NCBI GenBank assembly: GCA_028335825.1 | Contig: JAIOKI010000014.1 | Span: 62,001-126,000, forward strand | Origin: Nosema muscidifuracis | Lineage: Eukaryota > Microsporidia > Nosematidae | Length of the DNA: 64,000 nucleotides | Direction of reading: 5' to 3' | Made by a program: the position numbers and the translations under genes | Notes under the pieces: generated by a model | What the model was told of the DNA's origin: nothing | The model's input: the letters and a program-made list of their open reading frames with translations, nothing else | Database searches by the model: none | Shown here: in pieces, positions 34,340 to 48,250 of the stretch | Position numbering within the stretch: position 1 is the first letter of the stretch | Layout of the letters: the number at the start of each line of letters is the position of its first letter

Positions 34340-35950
34340 TACATAAAACTGTTTCCATATGAGAGAGCTTGTAAATTTCGAATTTCATGTAAACACACAA
34401 GAAGACGAATCATTAAACAATGAAATAAAACAAAGAAAGAGAAAAAGTTTTTTAGAAGTATTTATTTAGAATTTTAGTAATAAAAAAAACATCTAACAGA
34501 TTTATTAATATATTACCTTGGATTGAAATTATTTTTATCTTCAATATTAGGTTAGTTTCCGAGTTTTTTTGCATTATTTCACTCACTAGGCAATATACAA
34601 CTAATCCCATAGTTTTTTTTAAATTCTATTCGTTAAAATTACAATCAAACTCAAATTATGCTTTATATTTATGCTATCTTCGATCTAAATATGGTAAAAT
34701 CTCTCTTTTAAGTCAATTATTGCAGATAAAATTGATCCTTGAATAGATCATCTCTTATTTCAACCAAATCATCAAATACTATAAGCTTACTTACAACTCT
34801 CAAGTCTCTAGTTGAATTTTCAATTTTTCATTATCGTATTTCTCGATTCAAAACTAGATTTTTTATGATACTTCGTATTTCTAAATTATACAATTATTTT
34901 GTGCCTATAGCATTTTTTAAAATTTATTCCTGAAACCCAAATGATGCTGCTTATATCACTTGATTAATATTTATTGCAGCTATATCTTCCACAAACATCT
35001 CTTAGCTCCAATCATTTTAGTTTCTTATAATAATTTATTGGTCTCGAGACTCAATTATTTCTTTCATTTTTCTTGTTTTCGAAATGTTATTCTTTAAATA
35101 ATATACGGTTATATATTCTATTATATTTAAAAAACAGTCTTTAATTAAAATATATTATTGTTTTTATGGCTATATTCATGATAAAATTAGAATATAAATC
35201 TATATAATGCAATTTGTCGTTTTCTTTGCTTGAGAGAGAGTATTTGATACTTTGCATTTAATTTTTTATTGATATTTTTCATTCTCTTGCCTCTATTTAT
35301 ATCCATTATTTATTATAATAGCGTGTTTGTTATTAGATTAGCAGTCTATTTACAAAAAAATCCTAAAATATATATGTTTAAATCTAATATTTGTCTTGAT
35401 TATGTTTTGTGTTATAACTTTGTTACATATTTGATAGTAGGCGAATATAATTGAATTATATTTTGATAATTTTAACATTAAATAATAAAAAAAATTGTCT
35501 TTGATTACTTTCTGAGTTAATTGTTGAAATAGTTTTTAAATTTTCATAAAGTTTTTGCTAACTTATGTCAATAGGTTTTTTAGAATAATGAACAAAGCAA
35601 TTATACAACTTTTAATGTACTTATTTATCTCCTAAAGATGACATTTTATTAATAGAAGAATTCGATTTCTTACTTAATATCATTTATTCAATAAAAATTG
35701 CTTTTATAGTTGACTCTTCATTCTGAACATCTTGTGTTTCAAACCCTTATTTTACATTTGATGGTTTAACTTTGAGTCTAATTATTGGGTAGTACCTAGT
35801 CAATGGTAACAATTACTAGTATATTTATAAAAATAATTTTTGTTTTAGAAAAAATAAAATAACAATCTATCATCTCTTAACATATATTAGAGTTTATGAA
35901 TAAAAAAATATTCATCCTCGCTTCAGATAGTTAGTCGCATACTCTTAATA
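34340..35950. other. AT-rich stretch, possible unresolved minus-strand relic
   Basis: No gene. Pyrimidine-rich patches at about 34560-35100 and 35600-35950 resemble the strand skew of the retroelement fossils nearby, but no diagnostic motif was found. Confidence 0.3.
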
Positions 35951-37550
35951 ACTCACAATTACTCATTCTTTTCAGATATAAGGTCTAATAATATATGAAT
36001 TGGTCAAACACATTTCTACTATTTATTTCAGCTTCAAATACCTTACCTTTGCTATTTTTATCATATTACTTCGTATTTTATTTTTGCTACCGATATCTTT
36101 GACCTTTGTAAATTTCTCTCTTTACCATTTCTTAAATTTGCTTACATATTTATCTTTAGAACCATTTTCTATCCTAACAGCGCCGTTTTATTTACTGACA
36201 TTTTTCTAAGGTGAACATTTATATCTATGTGATAACTGTGATTATTTTTCAAATACATCATAAGTTTATCCTCAGTTTTTTTTTTCTAATACTTTACCAC
36301 ACAACCTTCTTGTATGATAATCAACGACTTTAACACGTTATTTTTCTTGACTCAGTCATATTTGAGCTCATTTATTCAAATATCTTGTAGTACTTATAAA
36401 ATCTCACTCCCTTATCTTTCTATTATATCTCTGGAAAGTCACATTTTTTTATAAATTAATAAATTCTATCCTTTATTCCTGGCTATAATAAATTTTCCTA
36501 AGGTCATAATAAACTATTGTCTGCATATGTTGTTTAAAAAACAAAACAATCATATGTCAATTTTTCTTTTTCCTCTTCAAAGGAAATCTCTCATTTCTTA
36601 AACTATAAAATGCCCAAATATTACTGGCATCAACTTCTTTTAAATACTCATTTTTGTCTTTTATATGCTTATCCCTCAAATATTTTTTCGGCTTTTTCTA
36701 TTTCTACTATTCTATAAATCCTACTAAACATCAGACGCTATCATTTCTTCAGGTTTTCTATAACTGATTTCAAAATCAAATTCTTGTATCTTCCTCACCC
36801 ATTTGTTTATTTTCGCATTATTAAAATTAATCATGCAATCCTAATGCTCTATTTTGTATTATACAATTTTGATACTCTATAAAAAAGTATGTTTCAACAA
36901 AAATTTGATTAATAGATAAATTTAATAAGCTTTAATAATTTGTCAAAGTTTTTCTAATAATTCATATTTATGTAAAGCGAAAAATAAGAAAAAAATCTAA
37001 AATGGTGATCTTATTTCTTTAATGATATCTTTCTAATTTTTGTTGAAAATTTCTACATTCTGGGTATGCACGCCATTTATAGAATCCAGAAACCTTTATT
37101 TATGAGTAATTATAGAATGATCTCTCTTTCTATTTCCTGATTTATTATGAGCTTTCATTCATCTGTATGTATCAAACTTACATGCCTTACAACAATCTTA
37201 ATTATCGGTATAAAAGCATCAGATGATATATTTGGGACTATTTGAACATATACCTTTGCCTGAATAACATTTGTATCCATCATAGTTAATATTTAGTCTG
37301 GCGTTGTTTGACTTCTCTCACTATGAGACTTAGAATTATAATTAAGTTTTTTTTCTTATCTATCTGGACAAGTTTATTCATTCCGCTTAGTTTATAGGCT
37401 TCACTAGATTAACGTCTTCTATTTTCTATTATTATTCTTTTAATTCATCCTATAGCATTTCTTCTAACTTCAACAAGATCAGATATATCAGAATTTTTAG
37501 TTTTTTAGTAAAAAATATATTTTTTTCGATAATCATTAACATTTATATAG
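35950..37550 (-). mobile_element. Ty3/Gypsy-type fossil: RNase H region
   Basis: On the minus strand at about 36720-36830 the end of an RNase H domain is recognisable: I-N-K-W-V-R-K-I-Q-E-F-D-F-E-I followed by an R-K-P-E block, the usual sequence before the A-D-A-L-S-R end. Flanking sequence on both sides shows the same strand skew and probably belongs to it (reverse transcriptase to the right, integrase to the left), but I could not assign those parts firmly. It is heavily broken and old. No terminal repeats were found. Confidence 0.5.
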
Positions 37551-37949
37551 CTGTTATGAAAAAAATACAATGCATACAGATAATGTATGGAAAATGTTTG
37601 CAACTAGAATTAGGACATCTCAAATTTACAATTATAGTCGGTCATAGAAAATTAGTCAAAAGATTATATTTACTACAAAATCCACAATCTATTTTATTCT
37701 ATATACTGTATATGTTTTTCTCTATTATAAATCGAAAAATATGTTCTGAAATTGCATTTTTTAGAAACTTTAAAAAATTTCTGCACTCATTTTTAGAGTA
37801 TAAAATAAAAATAATTTTTTTATCATAAAACTTTAATGTCCCTTTAAAGTTGTATTAAATCCACAGTTCTTTTAGTTCTTCTGAACTAAAATGGAGTACC
37901 AAACAATATTTAATTTTAAGAAAAGAGCATGTAAGGAATTAAATGTGTT

Positions 37950-40900
37950 ATTTTTTGTTTTCTGTATATAATATAGAACCTCTTCTCAAATAGCTTTCTT
38001 TTGGGTTTTCAATTATCTTAAATAATTGTAACTGTAGTTTCATACTTTGAAATAATATTCAATATTCCTTTACCATTCTTATTTCTTGAGAAATATAATC
38101 TTTCTTTGCAAGTTGTGATGTATATAATTATTTATAAGAATTTTTTCATCTATTTCATTTTTGTATTCAGTTCTATGTTTAAAATTTCTATGTATTCATT
38201 TATCTGCCATTTGTTATATGTATTGATAATTTTCTTAAAAAAATCAAAGCAAATTATTTATTTTAGAATTTCGCATCTTAATTATTTTGATAATCACATT
38301 AAATTGACTTTTTACATCTTGTTAAATATAAAACCGTCCTAATATTCATTATTATGTTCTAGAAGCGTGACACGTTGAGCTTTTAATTTTTCTTGGCATG
38401 AATTTAACAGTTCTATATTTGTGTTTGGTTGTATTAGATTCGAGATCCACAAGATATTACATATAATTGATTCTAAAATATTTATGATTACCGTCTAGAG
38501 CAAGAGAATTGTATATAACCTAACAATCAGATATTATAGGAGGAAGTGTAGTAGAGATCTATTTGAAACCAAACCAAAAAGAATTCGATGATCCTCTTAA
38601 ATCGTTCTAAAACTCATTGTACATCAAAATATCTAAATACATTATATTTTCGTCATAAAAATAATAATTCATCTATTTCCACTATCTTGCTATCATCATT
38701 AACATCCAAGAATAACAAAAATTCCACAGAAATAATCTTGTATATTCAAAAGATTTAATCATAATTACAAAACAGTTTTATGATTCAATTTCGGTTCATA
38801 GAAATTGCGTTTCATATTGCATTAGCTGCCCAAAATAAAGATTTCAAGAAACAACTGCCATAGAAGATTTCGTTCCTCCGAAATTGACCATCTCTAATAA
38901 AAGTTTCATGTTATGATGCGGCTTTAAAGGTTTAAATAAACATATCTTTGATTCTAGATTTAATGAATAGGCTTGATCAACGTTTAGCATACATCTATCA
39001 CATCAAATAGTATTTCAAAAAAGAACTAATATTATATATTTTACTTAAATATGCTTGTGTGAAAACTATATACTATTTATACTTATCGTTATTATTTCGC
39101 TATTATCCTTTCTACCAAGTATTTTTTTTGTTCATTTTGAAGAGATAAAAATATCTTTTAATAAATATTTAAATTGCCAAATATATGGCATGCACATTAA
39201 ATACACCTATCAGTTTTTACATTTAATCCAGTATTACATATTTTTTCTTTAATCAATTGCTTCAACAATAATATTGACATTTATTTCAAGTGCCTTTCAT
39301 CCGCACATTATATTGAGCCAAGGTGTTTGTAAAAATCATATTTTTATTTAAACTTTTTACCGTGAGAGCATATATCTGTGTTTATTTCTAATCCTATTGT
39401 ATTAAAAAGTTTTTTGTTTCTCCCGATATCTTCTTTAAATTATTTACTTGTCTACTAATAACTTCAAATCATTTATAAATAAAGGATTTTATTTATATTT
39501 TGCTTAATGGACGAGGTATAGAAAGAATAACGTTAGATATAGACTGTTTCGTTCTAAAATATATCTTTTTATAGTTTTATTTTAATAATTTTATTTTTTC
39601 TCTTGCTTCAAGTTTCATTTAGAGATCAAAGTGTCTAGTCCTAAACTTCAACAAATGAAATTATACATTTGTTTGTAGAATGAAAGCCTTTTTACATCGA
39701 TTAACACTGTTTAAGATTATAATAATATTTCTTGTTCAGTGATATATTGACTAATGCTTATTCTTTAGCGTCTTGTATATTTTTACTGTTTTCATCCGAT
39801 TTTCTGATAATATATTACTATTGTAAGGCATTTTATTGTTTTATTATACAAGTTAGACATGGACATGATGGGCCTAAGATTTTTTTGATTTCCTTGGCAA
39901 AACCATTCTTCCTGCTTTTACTTTTGATCACATATTTTTAATAATTTCGAGTTTTTTGTGGAGATTTTACATATTCTTAATAAATATATATTTTTTATTG
40001 TACGGTGGTTTTTAAGTTTGAAAAATAGTTAATAATATTTACGAACTTTTCTATAGTAAAACTTTCTTCTTCTCTGAGGTAAGTATAATAGTCCAGTAAA
40101 TAGTTCTAGTATTTAGAATTATCTTCTTTTGAAATTTGATACTCCCTTCTTTTATTTCTTGGGTTGGGTTAATATCAGCTCTAAGGTCTTGTAAATTTTT
40201 CCTCTGTATAATTCAAACTTATAATTTTCTTTTCTTAATAGCTTTCTATTTCAGGACGTGTTATTTTTCATTCATAAATTAATATTTTTTCTTTAAAAAT
40301 GAAATCAATATATCAATGTCTTTAAACCTATTTAATAAAAGTTTTGATTTTATATTTTTGTTTTCACTTCTTTCACTTCAATTTTGGTCGGCTTAATTAC
40401 ATCGCTTACATACTTTATAATCAATTCCATATCTGTAGTGAACTTATTGATTTTCTTAAATATAATATTATTCCATTCAATTTTTTTTGTTTTCTCTATT
40501 ATTTTCATAAGTATGCTGGGTCGATTGTAATATTCTTGCAATATCCCCATATTCTCTATTTTTTGTAATGAAAATCGCCGATTGAATCATTTAAATGCTA
40601 TATATTTTGTTTCTATTCAAGAGAGATATTTTTATGTGTTAGCTCTACTTTAGCTATCTCATTATTTGTATTCTTGTACACTCTTCAAAAGATCATATTT
40701 ATTTTTACGAATATTGTAGTTGCTTTAGGTAATTCTATCTTAGATATTTAAGCTAGTGTTTTAATCTTATAAGAAGATTTACTCTCATTTAATTCAAAGA
40801 CATGCATACAATTTCTGCTTCATTAATAAAAGTATATTTTGCTTTCTTTATGATATAATTTCTATAATTATTAATTTAAACTTTTCAAAATAGAAAGAAC

Positions 40901-41960
40901 TATGTTAGATTCTTTTCTATAATTTTGCTTTGATCTATTAAAATAGTTCTTTAAACTTCCTTAGGTCAATCGACTATGAATATATTTATATTTTTCCAAG
41001 ATAACATATATTAAAGCTTTTAGATTTGAAAATCAGAGGCTAGGTTACTTTATTGAAGAGGGCCTTAATTAATTGAATTTCGAATCTTTCGGTTCAGCTC
41101 TGTTATTTTCTTTTGTACCATTCATTTAAAATGTTATTAGGTATTATTTTTGCATGATGAATTCCATAAACAAGAGATAAAATAAATTATAATAATTTTT
41201 TTTATATAATATCTTAATCTATATTGATTATTTATAATTCAAGTAACTTCTCTTGTCTTTTTAATTTGTCAATTCTGGGATTCTAATGTCATAATATTTG
41301 AGTTTATTTAAAAAGTTTGTTTTTAGTTTCTCTTCACTAATTAATAATATTTATGAATTATTCAAATTGCTTATCGCATTATTTTTCTGAATGTATTGTG
41401 CATTCTTTTTTATCATTTATACTTCAAGCTTTTTCATTTCCAATATTGTCGTAATTGCTAAGATTGGGATATTGATTCTTTTTTAGACTTAGAAGAAAAA
41501 ATGTCTCTATTACATTGAATGCTTTTTATGAAAATTTCTTATCTATATATTTAATCAATAAGGTCTTCATCTATGATATTCCTTTACAAAAGATCATGAT
41601 TCACCCCCTGTTTATGTTCAGTACACAAAACGATAATATCCAAATTCTTCAAAAAAAGAAGATGATAGTATTTGTAACATACTGTAGAAACTTTGTTATG
41701 CTCTAAAATAACTCAACTATTTTGTTATTTGTTTTTTTGTTATCTCCTAATTCATTCCTGCTATTTACTTTTTCAATTATTTTATATTTAATGAAACGTT
41801 TATTTGGGTATATTCAGCTTATGCTATTCTTATTCATCAACTTTAGTGGCCAATATTATATATTCAGTCAGGTCTTTTGTCCTCACATATATTACCAAAT
41901 AATTTATATTCTTTTTAGGTGTTTCTTCTACTGTGGTCTTTCAAGATCGTCTATAATGTT
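37950..41960 (-). mobile_element. Decayed LINE relic, probably carrying an insertion
   Basis: Blocks around 39480-39560 (reverse transcriptase motifs B and C) and 39730-39900 (the K-G-x-P and R-P-I region) match the relic at 26.4-27.5 kb, and 38080-38150 matches its left end. The distance between the last two blocks is about 1.4 kb here against 0.4 kb there, so roughly 1 kb of other DNA (about 38.3-39.2 kb) appears to have been inserted. Sequence from 40.0 to 41.9 kb is plausibly the N-terminal part. It has no open frames beyond short chance ones. Confidence 0.55.
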
Positions 41961-44339
41961 TTAGCCCGAATGTATGACTCAATATAGGATTCTAACTTAA
42001 TCTTAAATCTATATACTACCAGATATTAAAATCAGAAGTTTTTCTGCTATATTTATACTTACTTAATAAAGAAAATGCAATTAAAAAATATATTTAAAGA
42101 TTTACTTTTCTAAAAGTATAAAATTTATTGAACTTTTAGATAAAATTAATGATTTTAAATATGTAATAAAAACAGAATTTTTATATAATGTCATTATATG
42201 ACTTGTATGAGCTCTGTTTATATCATAAACTTATATATACCTCTTGATCAAAGTATTTTATAAGATTTTTTTATATAACTTTCAAGTATCATTTGCCATG
42301 TTTCTAATTTCTTTAGCTCATAATCTATAAAATCTTGTTTTATAAATACCATAATATTGTGTTTATACCACTTTCAGAAATAAAAAATATATGGTTTTTA
42401 AATTGACAGGTAGAATTATTTTGTTGAAAATATATTCCGATAAAAAAAATCATATTCGACAGTTTTACAAAAATTAGGCGAATAAGTCAATATATTTGAC
42501 GAGTTTGATGTTTTTTAGAAATTAATTTTTTAATACCTCTCAAAGAACAGTAAACCCGCCATTATATTATCATTAACAGGTTTTAAAGTTGGTGATATAT
42601 GTTTTTTCAAAAATCTAATTTATGGCTTTCTTCACCCAAACAATAAATTTACACTTATTTAAATAAATTATTATTTCCCCATCACTAATTCAAACATTAT
42701 GTGATCAAAAGCCTACTTCATTCTTTCATCTTTATAAGCTTTGCTAATTAGTGGTTTCTTATAGTTCTGCTTGAGCAGATATTACCTAACTCATCTGCTA
42801 TACTTTTAATTGAATATTTATTAATTATTAATTAAGTTAAATTTTTTTCTTTGCAATTGAATTTGAAGACTAGTTCTCGATACATATGTTAGCAATGAAA
42901 CTTTATATCATTCTTCTGAAGTCGTAAAATATTTCTTTCATTTCAGAACTAAATTTTTTAGCCATGTGTGTATAGATTAATAATCTTTTAACTCTTTTTT
43001 ATTTAGTATTAGAACTAATATCAAATATATATCTATTAATATTCATTTGTTTGTTAAAACTTAAAATTTTAAAATAAAATCTGTTTAATTTTGTTAAATA
43101 ACTACTTTGTTTTTTAAAATAAACAACTCAAGTCTGCAATATTTAACCTGCTAATATAAAAGATATTGTGGCGATTTGCTATATCATAGTATTGATTACT
43201 AAAAGCCTTTCGTAAAATTAAATAATGGTAGAATCACTTGTTTGATTATACATTTGAGGTTAAATTATGTTTTATACCTCACTACTTTATGAAAAAAACA
43301 ACATAAAGGACAAAACAATTTATTGATAATCAAAAGTTGTACCAGTGCGATTTTTCTTCGAAGAATCTCAACCAGCGTATTTCGCAGATGATTTCTGAAA
43401 AAATATAATAGTGTTCCATTAATATACCTACTATTGCTCAAGCTCAATAATCAAGAAGTTTGCTTCGATGATACTTGTTTTTAACTAAGCAGCTCATCTA
43501 TTTAGGCAATACATTTTTCACTATCAATTAAATGTAAATAAAAAGTTAGCAACCAATATATCAAAGCGAGCATACAGAACATTATCGTTGATGATACATC
43601 ATCAAATTCTATTCTAGATTATAAAATTAAATTATTTTTGCATCATTTACATATTAAATAACATTTTTTGTTACGCTTAAGATAATATCGATATCTATTT
43701 GGGTAATTTCTTGCTGGCATTGGAAAATAAAATTTTCCTGTTAAAATATAAAATCTATTAGAAATTTCATGTCACAAATTTTTTTGCATTCGAAAAATCT
43801 CATTTTAGAGGTTATAAAATTATTCTTTTTTTACAGTTTTGTTGTAGTGTGGATGAAAAGGAAATTTTACCTATTAGTGATATTGTACTATTCTCATTAA
43901 TATCGCAATAAAAATCTATTTTGGTATTATTTAGTATTTGTATACATTATTGATGGTGTATACATTACTGTTATGTTCTATAGGCATATAAGATTTTTTT
44001 AAAATACATTTCATAGTGCTTTTATTATATAATATCTTTTTAATTTTTTAGTCATACACTTTGTTAGTTCTGTTCCATTTATTTTTATTCTTCTTTTTAA
44101 AATAAGCAGAAAAACTTAATAAAAACAAAATCAATTCTTGCCATGATATCGGCCCATGGTAATTACTTTTATTAATTACCTCATATGTCTTTTTAAATTA
44201 GTCTTGTATAGTTTCATTATGTGTAGTAAGCATTAAGGTTTTATGTATAAAATAATAAATCGATTTGTCTATTCTAAATTTAATTTCTTTAATTAGAATA
44301 AATAAATGTAAGAATAATTTTAATACATGATATCATTTC
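41961..44339. other. AT-rich stretch, nothing firmly recognised
   Basis: No supportable gene. Short frames here (such as 43265-43447 minus) lack domains or start signals. The 43.8-44.3 kb part may belong to the minus-strand Ty3 fossil that follows. Confidence 0.3.
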
Positions 44340-46140
44340 CTGCCAAAGGTTAGTCTCCTCAATCATTAAACCCATACCAACTAGTTTCTTCATATCATAA
44401 TGTCGCTTTTTCACATTCTTTTCATCACACACTCTTACTAAATATGAATCTTAATCGCATTTTATAAAATTTCACTTAAATCTAACCTTTTTTTACTTGC
44501 TACACCCTGAAAAGTTCACATGTTTAGCTACTCTTACTTTTGTTCTTTATCATAGTTATCTTATTTAACCTTATTAACTTTTTTTACTGTAATTGCTTTG
44601 AGGACTATTTTTGTTCTATCTTTAAGAGCTTCTATTAAAATACAGTGCGATAACTCTTCTATAGGACTTTATATTACTTATCACTTTTCAATGAATGTCT
44701 TTTACTATAAATTAAGAATTTCTTTTCGCTTAGACTAATGATTGCTCTATTTTACAATTACTACGATGATCATCTACATTTACAAGATTATATTTTTCTC
44801 CAGCCTTTACAAAATATTTTTAAATTCTTCATTCATAGATTCTTTTCCATTATCTATAATTATCTCTTTCGGAAATTGCTTAACTTTAATAAATTGAATA
44901 TTTATTTCTTGTTTTACTTTTTAAAACTGTTCCCTAAACTCTTCGTGTATGATATTAGATGCTATTGGAACATATTTTTTTAGATTTTTTAATTCAATAA
45001 AATATATCGTTGATTTTTTTTATTTATCTTGTAGTATCTATAAACTCTTAGCTTTCTCTCTTTTTCTAATATAAACCTGACACTTCTCACATCTTTAATA
45101 GTTTAAGTATATCTTTTTGTTCCTGGCAAATAATATGATTTACTCATTTCTTAATATACTTCCATCATGCATATTTTTTTTTAGTTTTTCGTGATACTGA
45201 TACATAAAGTTTTCGATTATATTTCTAAATAGTATCTCTGATTTCCAACCAAAATCAAATGTCCAATAATTTTTTCCCTTTATCCTTGGAATGAGTTGCT
45301 TATTTACGTCTTTTTTATATTTCTTCTGATCAATATTTAGGCAATAATCATTTCTACTGATTTTTATTCCACTGTAAAGTCAAATTCTTATACTTTCTCT
45401 ATTCACTTAATATTTTATTTTTAAGTATGTTTTGTTTCTTATTACAACCATAATCCATGGTGAATTTGTATTCTATAATTACGTTTTTTAACTTATATTC
45501 AAATTTTCTAATTCCCCGATAAATTGCATAAATTAATTTCTGAACTACAGTATCTCACTTTCATCAGTATTTGTTTCTTTGATGATCATTTTTTTGGAAC
45601 AGTACGGCTCTTATTGGTAATTAATTGTTTTCATTCTTAAAAATTCTTTGTATAGTTAGTCAATCATCACTTAACATTGATCACAAAACATTCATTAATT
45701 ATAGAAATTTTTGGTTTATCACATTCGTTCATTTTCATAAATTTTATTACTTAAACTATCAGTTTGATTTAAAGTTAATCCCATAATTCTTTATAAAATT
45801 TCTAAATTATCCTTTCGATACCTATTACTTCAGATTTTTGAACTTCATTTCTTCAAAATTATTTCTAATATCAAGTTCTCTTACAACTTTTCTTTCTTAC
45901 GCTCTTGACTATTTTACCATCATTTGATTTTTGCTTTCTTTTCCCAATTTCTTTACTTAATTTTTTTTCAATTCATCACTTTCTTCCCAAAAATTCTTCT
46001 ATTCATAAAATTCATTCCTATTTCTTCCAATTAAAACTTATAAGTTATTCTTTTGGTCTCTATACCAAATTTGATGCTTATGTCTTTATTTTGCATGGAA
46101 CAAGGTATGAATTTTTTAATTTATTTACAAATTAACCGTA
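44340..46140 (-). mobile_element. Ty3/Gypsy-type fossil: integrase region
   Basis: On the minus strand at about 44700-44890 an integrase core is recognisable: F-P-K-E-I-I-I-D-N-G around the second catalytic aspartate, followed by an E-F/M-x-N block and the region of the final glutamate. The rest (to about 46140) is continuous in strand skew and likely upstream pol sequence. It is broken many times and old. No LTRs were identified. The orientation is opposite to the fossils at 4.5 and 47.6 kb. Confidence 0.55.
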
Positions 46141-47639
46141 TATCATCTAAAATTAAAATTAAATGCATCACTTATATTCTTTCGATCTAGTAATTTGAGG
46201 AATTATGTGAACCTAATACTTTGATGCAAAACAGAGTTTTAAATAACAAGTATTTAATTAACTCTCAAAACTTTCAATATCTTGTTCATATAATATTTTA
46301 AAGTATCAATGAACATAAAGAAAGGCAAAAAAACTTGGTTTTCCATAAGTATTATTCTTTAAAGACCTTATTTAATTTTATTATTGATGGAAAAATAATT
46401 ATTTGTTGAAGGTCTTGCATCGATTTTTGCTTAAAATTATCGAGAAATAAATACGGTTTTCAATAATTAAATTTGCGTTATACCTAGAGAACACAAGTGT
46501 GTGGATAAAGAAACCATAATACTTAACCTTATGTATATGCATACCTATTATAGTATCAATAAATATATATTTATGTGCTATTTTTATGGTTGTAACACTC
46601 ATTATTAATAAATTCAATCTTTTCATTCATCAATGTGTATATAAATATCATTTTTAATAACACTTTTAATTATTGTGATAATTGGTTTTTAAGCCTTTAT
46701 TGTAAAAAATTTTATCTTAGATGTATTTGATCCAATATAGTTATTGCCCATGTAGAAATTATATTTAATCTTCCTTTACAGACTTTTGCATTATGATTTA
46801 ATTCTGCTTTAACTATTTGAAAACACTTGTTAACTCAAATGTATCGCATTCGAATCAAAATATTTACTGAACAACCCTGTAATTCTTTTCACAATTTTGT
46901 CTATCTTCTTTCTAGAAACACTAACATATTCTACTATATCAAATTGCTTGATCTTTTAAAGAAGGCAATATATAATATTAGTGTTTTACTAAAATGTAAA
47001 ACAATAAAAATAGTGAAATAATTACTACATATAATATTTTAACATTTTTAAATTAAACTAAAAATGATCTCAGAATGGAGCTTAAATTTATTTTATTATA
47101 ACAATATTTGCATGTCAAGCAAAACTGATAAGGTACAATTCTTTAAATTTTTCATCGATAGTTCTTAGTTTTTGGCATTCGCTTGTGTTCCCAAGAGAGT
47201 TGATCCTTGGTGTCTTTTCATGATTAGGCTTTAAGAAGTCGACTTAAGAATTTAGTATTTAACATGTACCTCGACACAGTTGTCTATGATGTTTAATTTT
47301 TATATTGATCATGGAAGTTAGATACTAGTGTCAAATTTATGTCTGATAGGCATGAAAATCCCACCAATTAAATTTTAAGCATAAAGATGAATATTTTTTA
47401 TATATTTACCTCTAAAATATGACACTTTATAATTATGAAAATGCTTTGATAAGACTAATCAACTATTTACTTATGAAGAAATTTAGGTGTTTTTCATTTG
47501 TTTAAATTATGAAATAGATTTGTTGTAATAAGCACAAAGTAATTTGTACAAATAAAACAATTCTTATGATCATAATTACTGTAATGAACGACCTAAATAA
47601 ATCATTAAGCCTAACTATTACAATTTGTACATCTATCTA
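46141..47639. other. AT-rich stretch, nothing recognised
   Basis: Stops in all frames. The 75-codon minus frame at 46399-46626 and 64-codon plus frame at 46827-47021 show no domain and no start signal. Confidence 0.35.
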
Positions 47640-48250
47640 ATCTCGCGAATAGATGATGTACTGTATATTTTAGGACTAACACGCGTTTTACTTCATTGGA
47701 TTTACGATCAAGTTGTCATCTGATTAAGGTTAAAGAAGACCAACATAAAACAGCATTTGAAATAATGATGAAATTATCAAAAGACGATAATACCATAAAA
47801 TAAATTGACGCGCAATAAATTTCTTAAAGGTAATGAACAAATACTTAAAGAATTATTTGTATATATTTTTTTGTTGTATATAAAAGACGTAGATTAAAAC
47901 TTAAATTACTTAAAATTAGCATTCGTAACAATACGGAAGATAGTATTTAGGACAAATACAGATAAAGTGAGATTTTGAGAAATAAAGTAAAGTATTTAGA
48001 ATACGAAAACATAGAGAGAAAGTACAACCTATAACGAAACAGAAAATAAAAGCCATTAAATAGGAATAGTCTAGGAGTAGATAAATAATTACGATTTTTT
48101 ATTCAAGGACAATTTTAGTCGAATTAATGATCCTATTTTCGAATGCATTAATTGCAAAAATACGAGAAAAAATATTTGGACACAAAAGAATTAAAAAAAT
48201 CATCAAAGTATAAATGCAATATTCTAAGTTACTACTTAACTCTTTTTTGG
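47640..48250 (+). mobile_element. Ty3/Gypsy-type fossil: reverse transcriptase fragment
   Basis: At about 47695-47765 the plus strand reads S-L-D-L-R-S-S-C-H-L-I-K-V, then K-T-A-F-E, the reverse-transcriptase block with the first catalytic aspartate typical of Ty3/Gypsy. At about 48085-48160 a N-F-S-R-I-N-D-P-I block matches the connection region that follows the polymerase. The intervening catalytic block is not legible. It is broken, old and without visible LTRs. Confidence 0.6.

Noticed and set aside
41722-41964. Short hydrophobic frames in 34-47 kb
   Set aside because: Repeated phenylalanine, leucine and isoleucine from T-rich antisense of decayed elements mimics membrane proteins.
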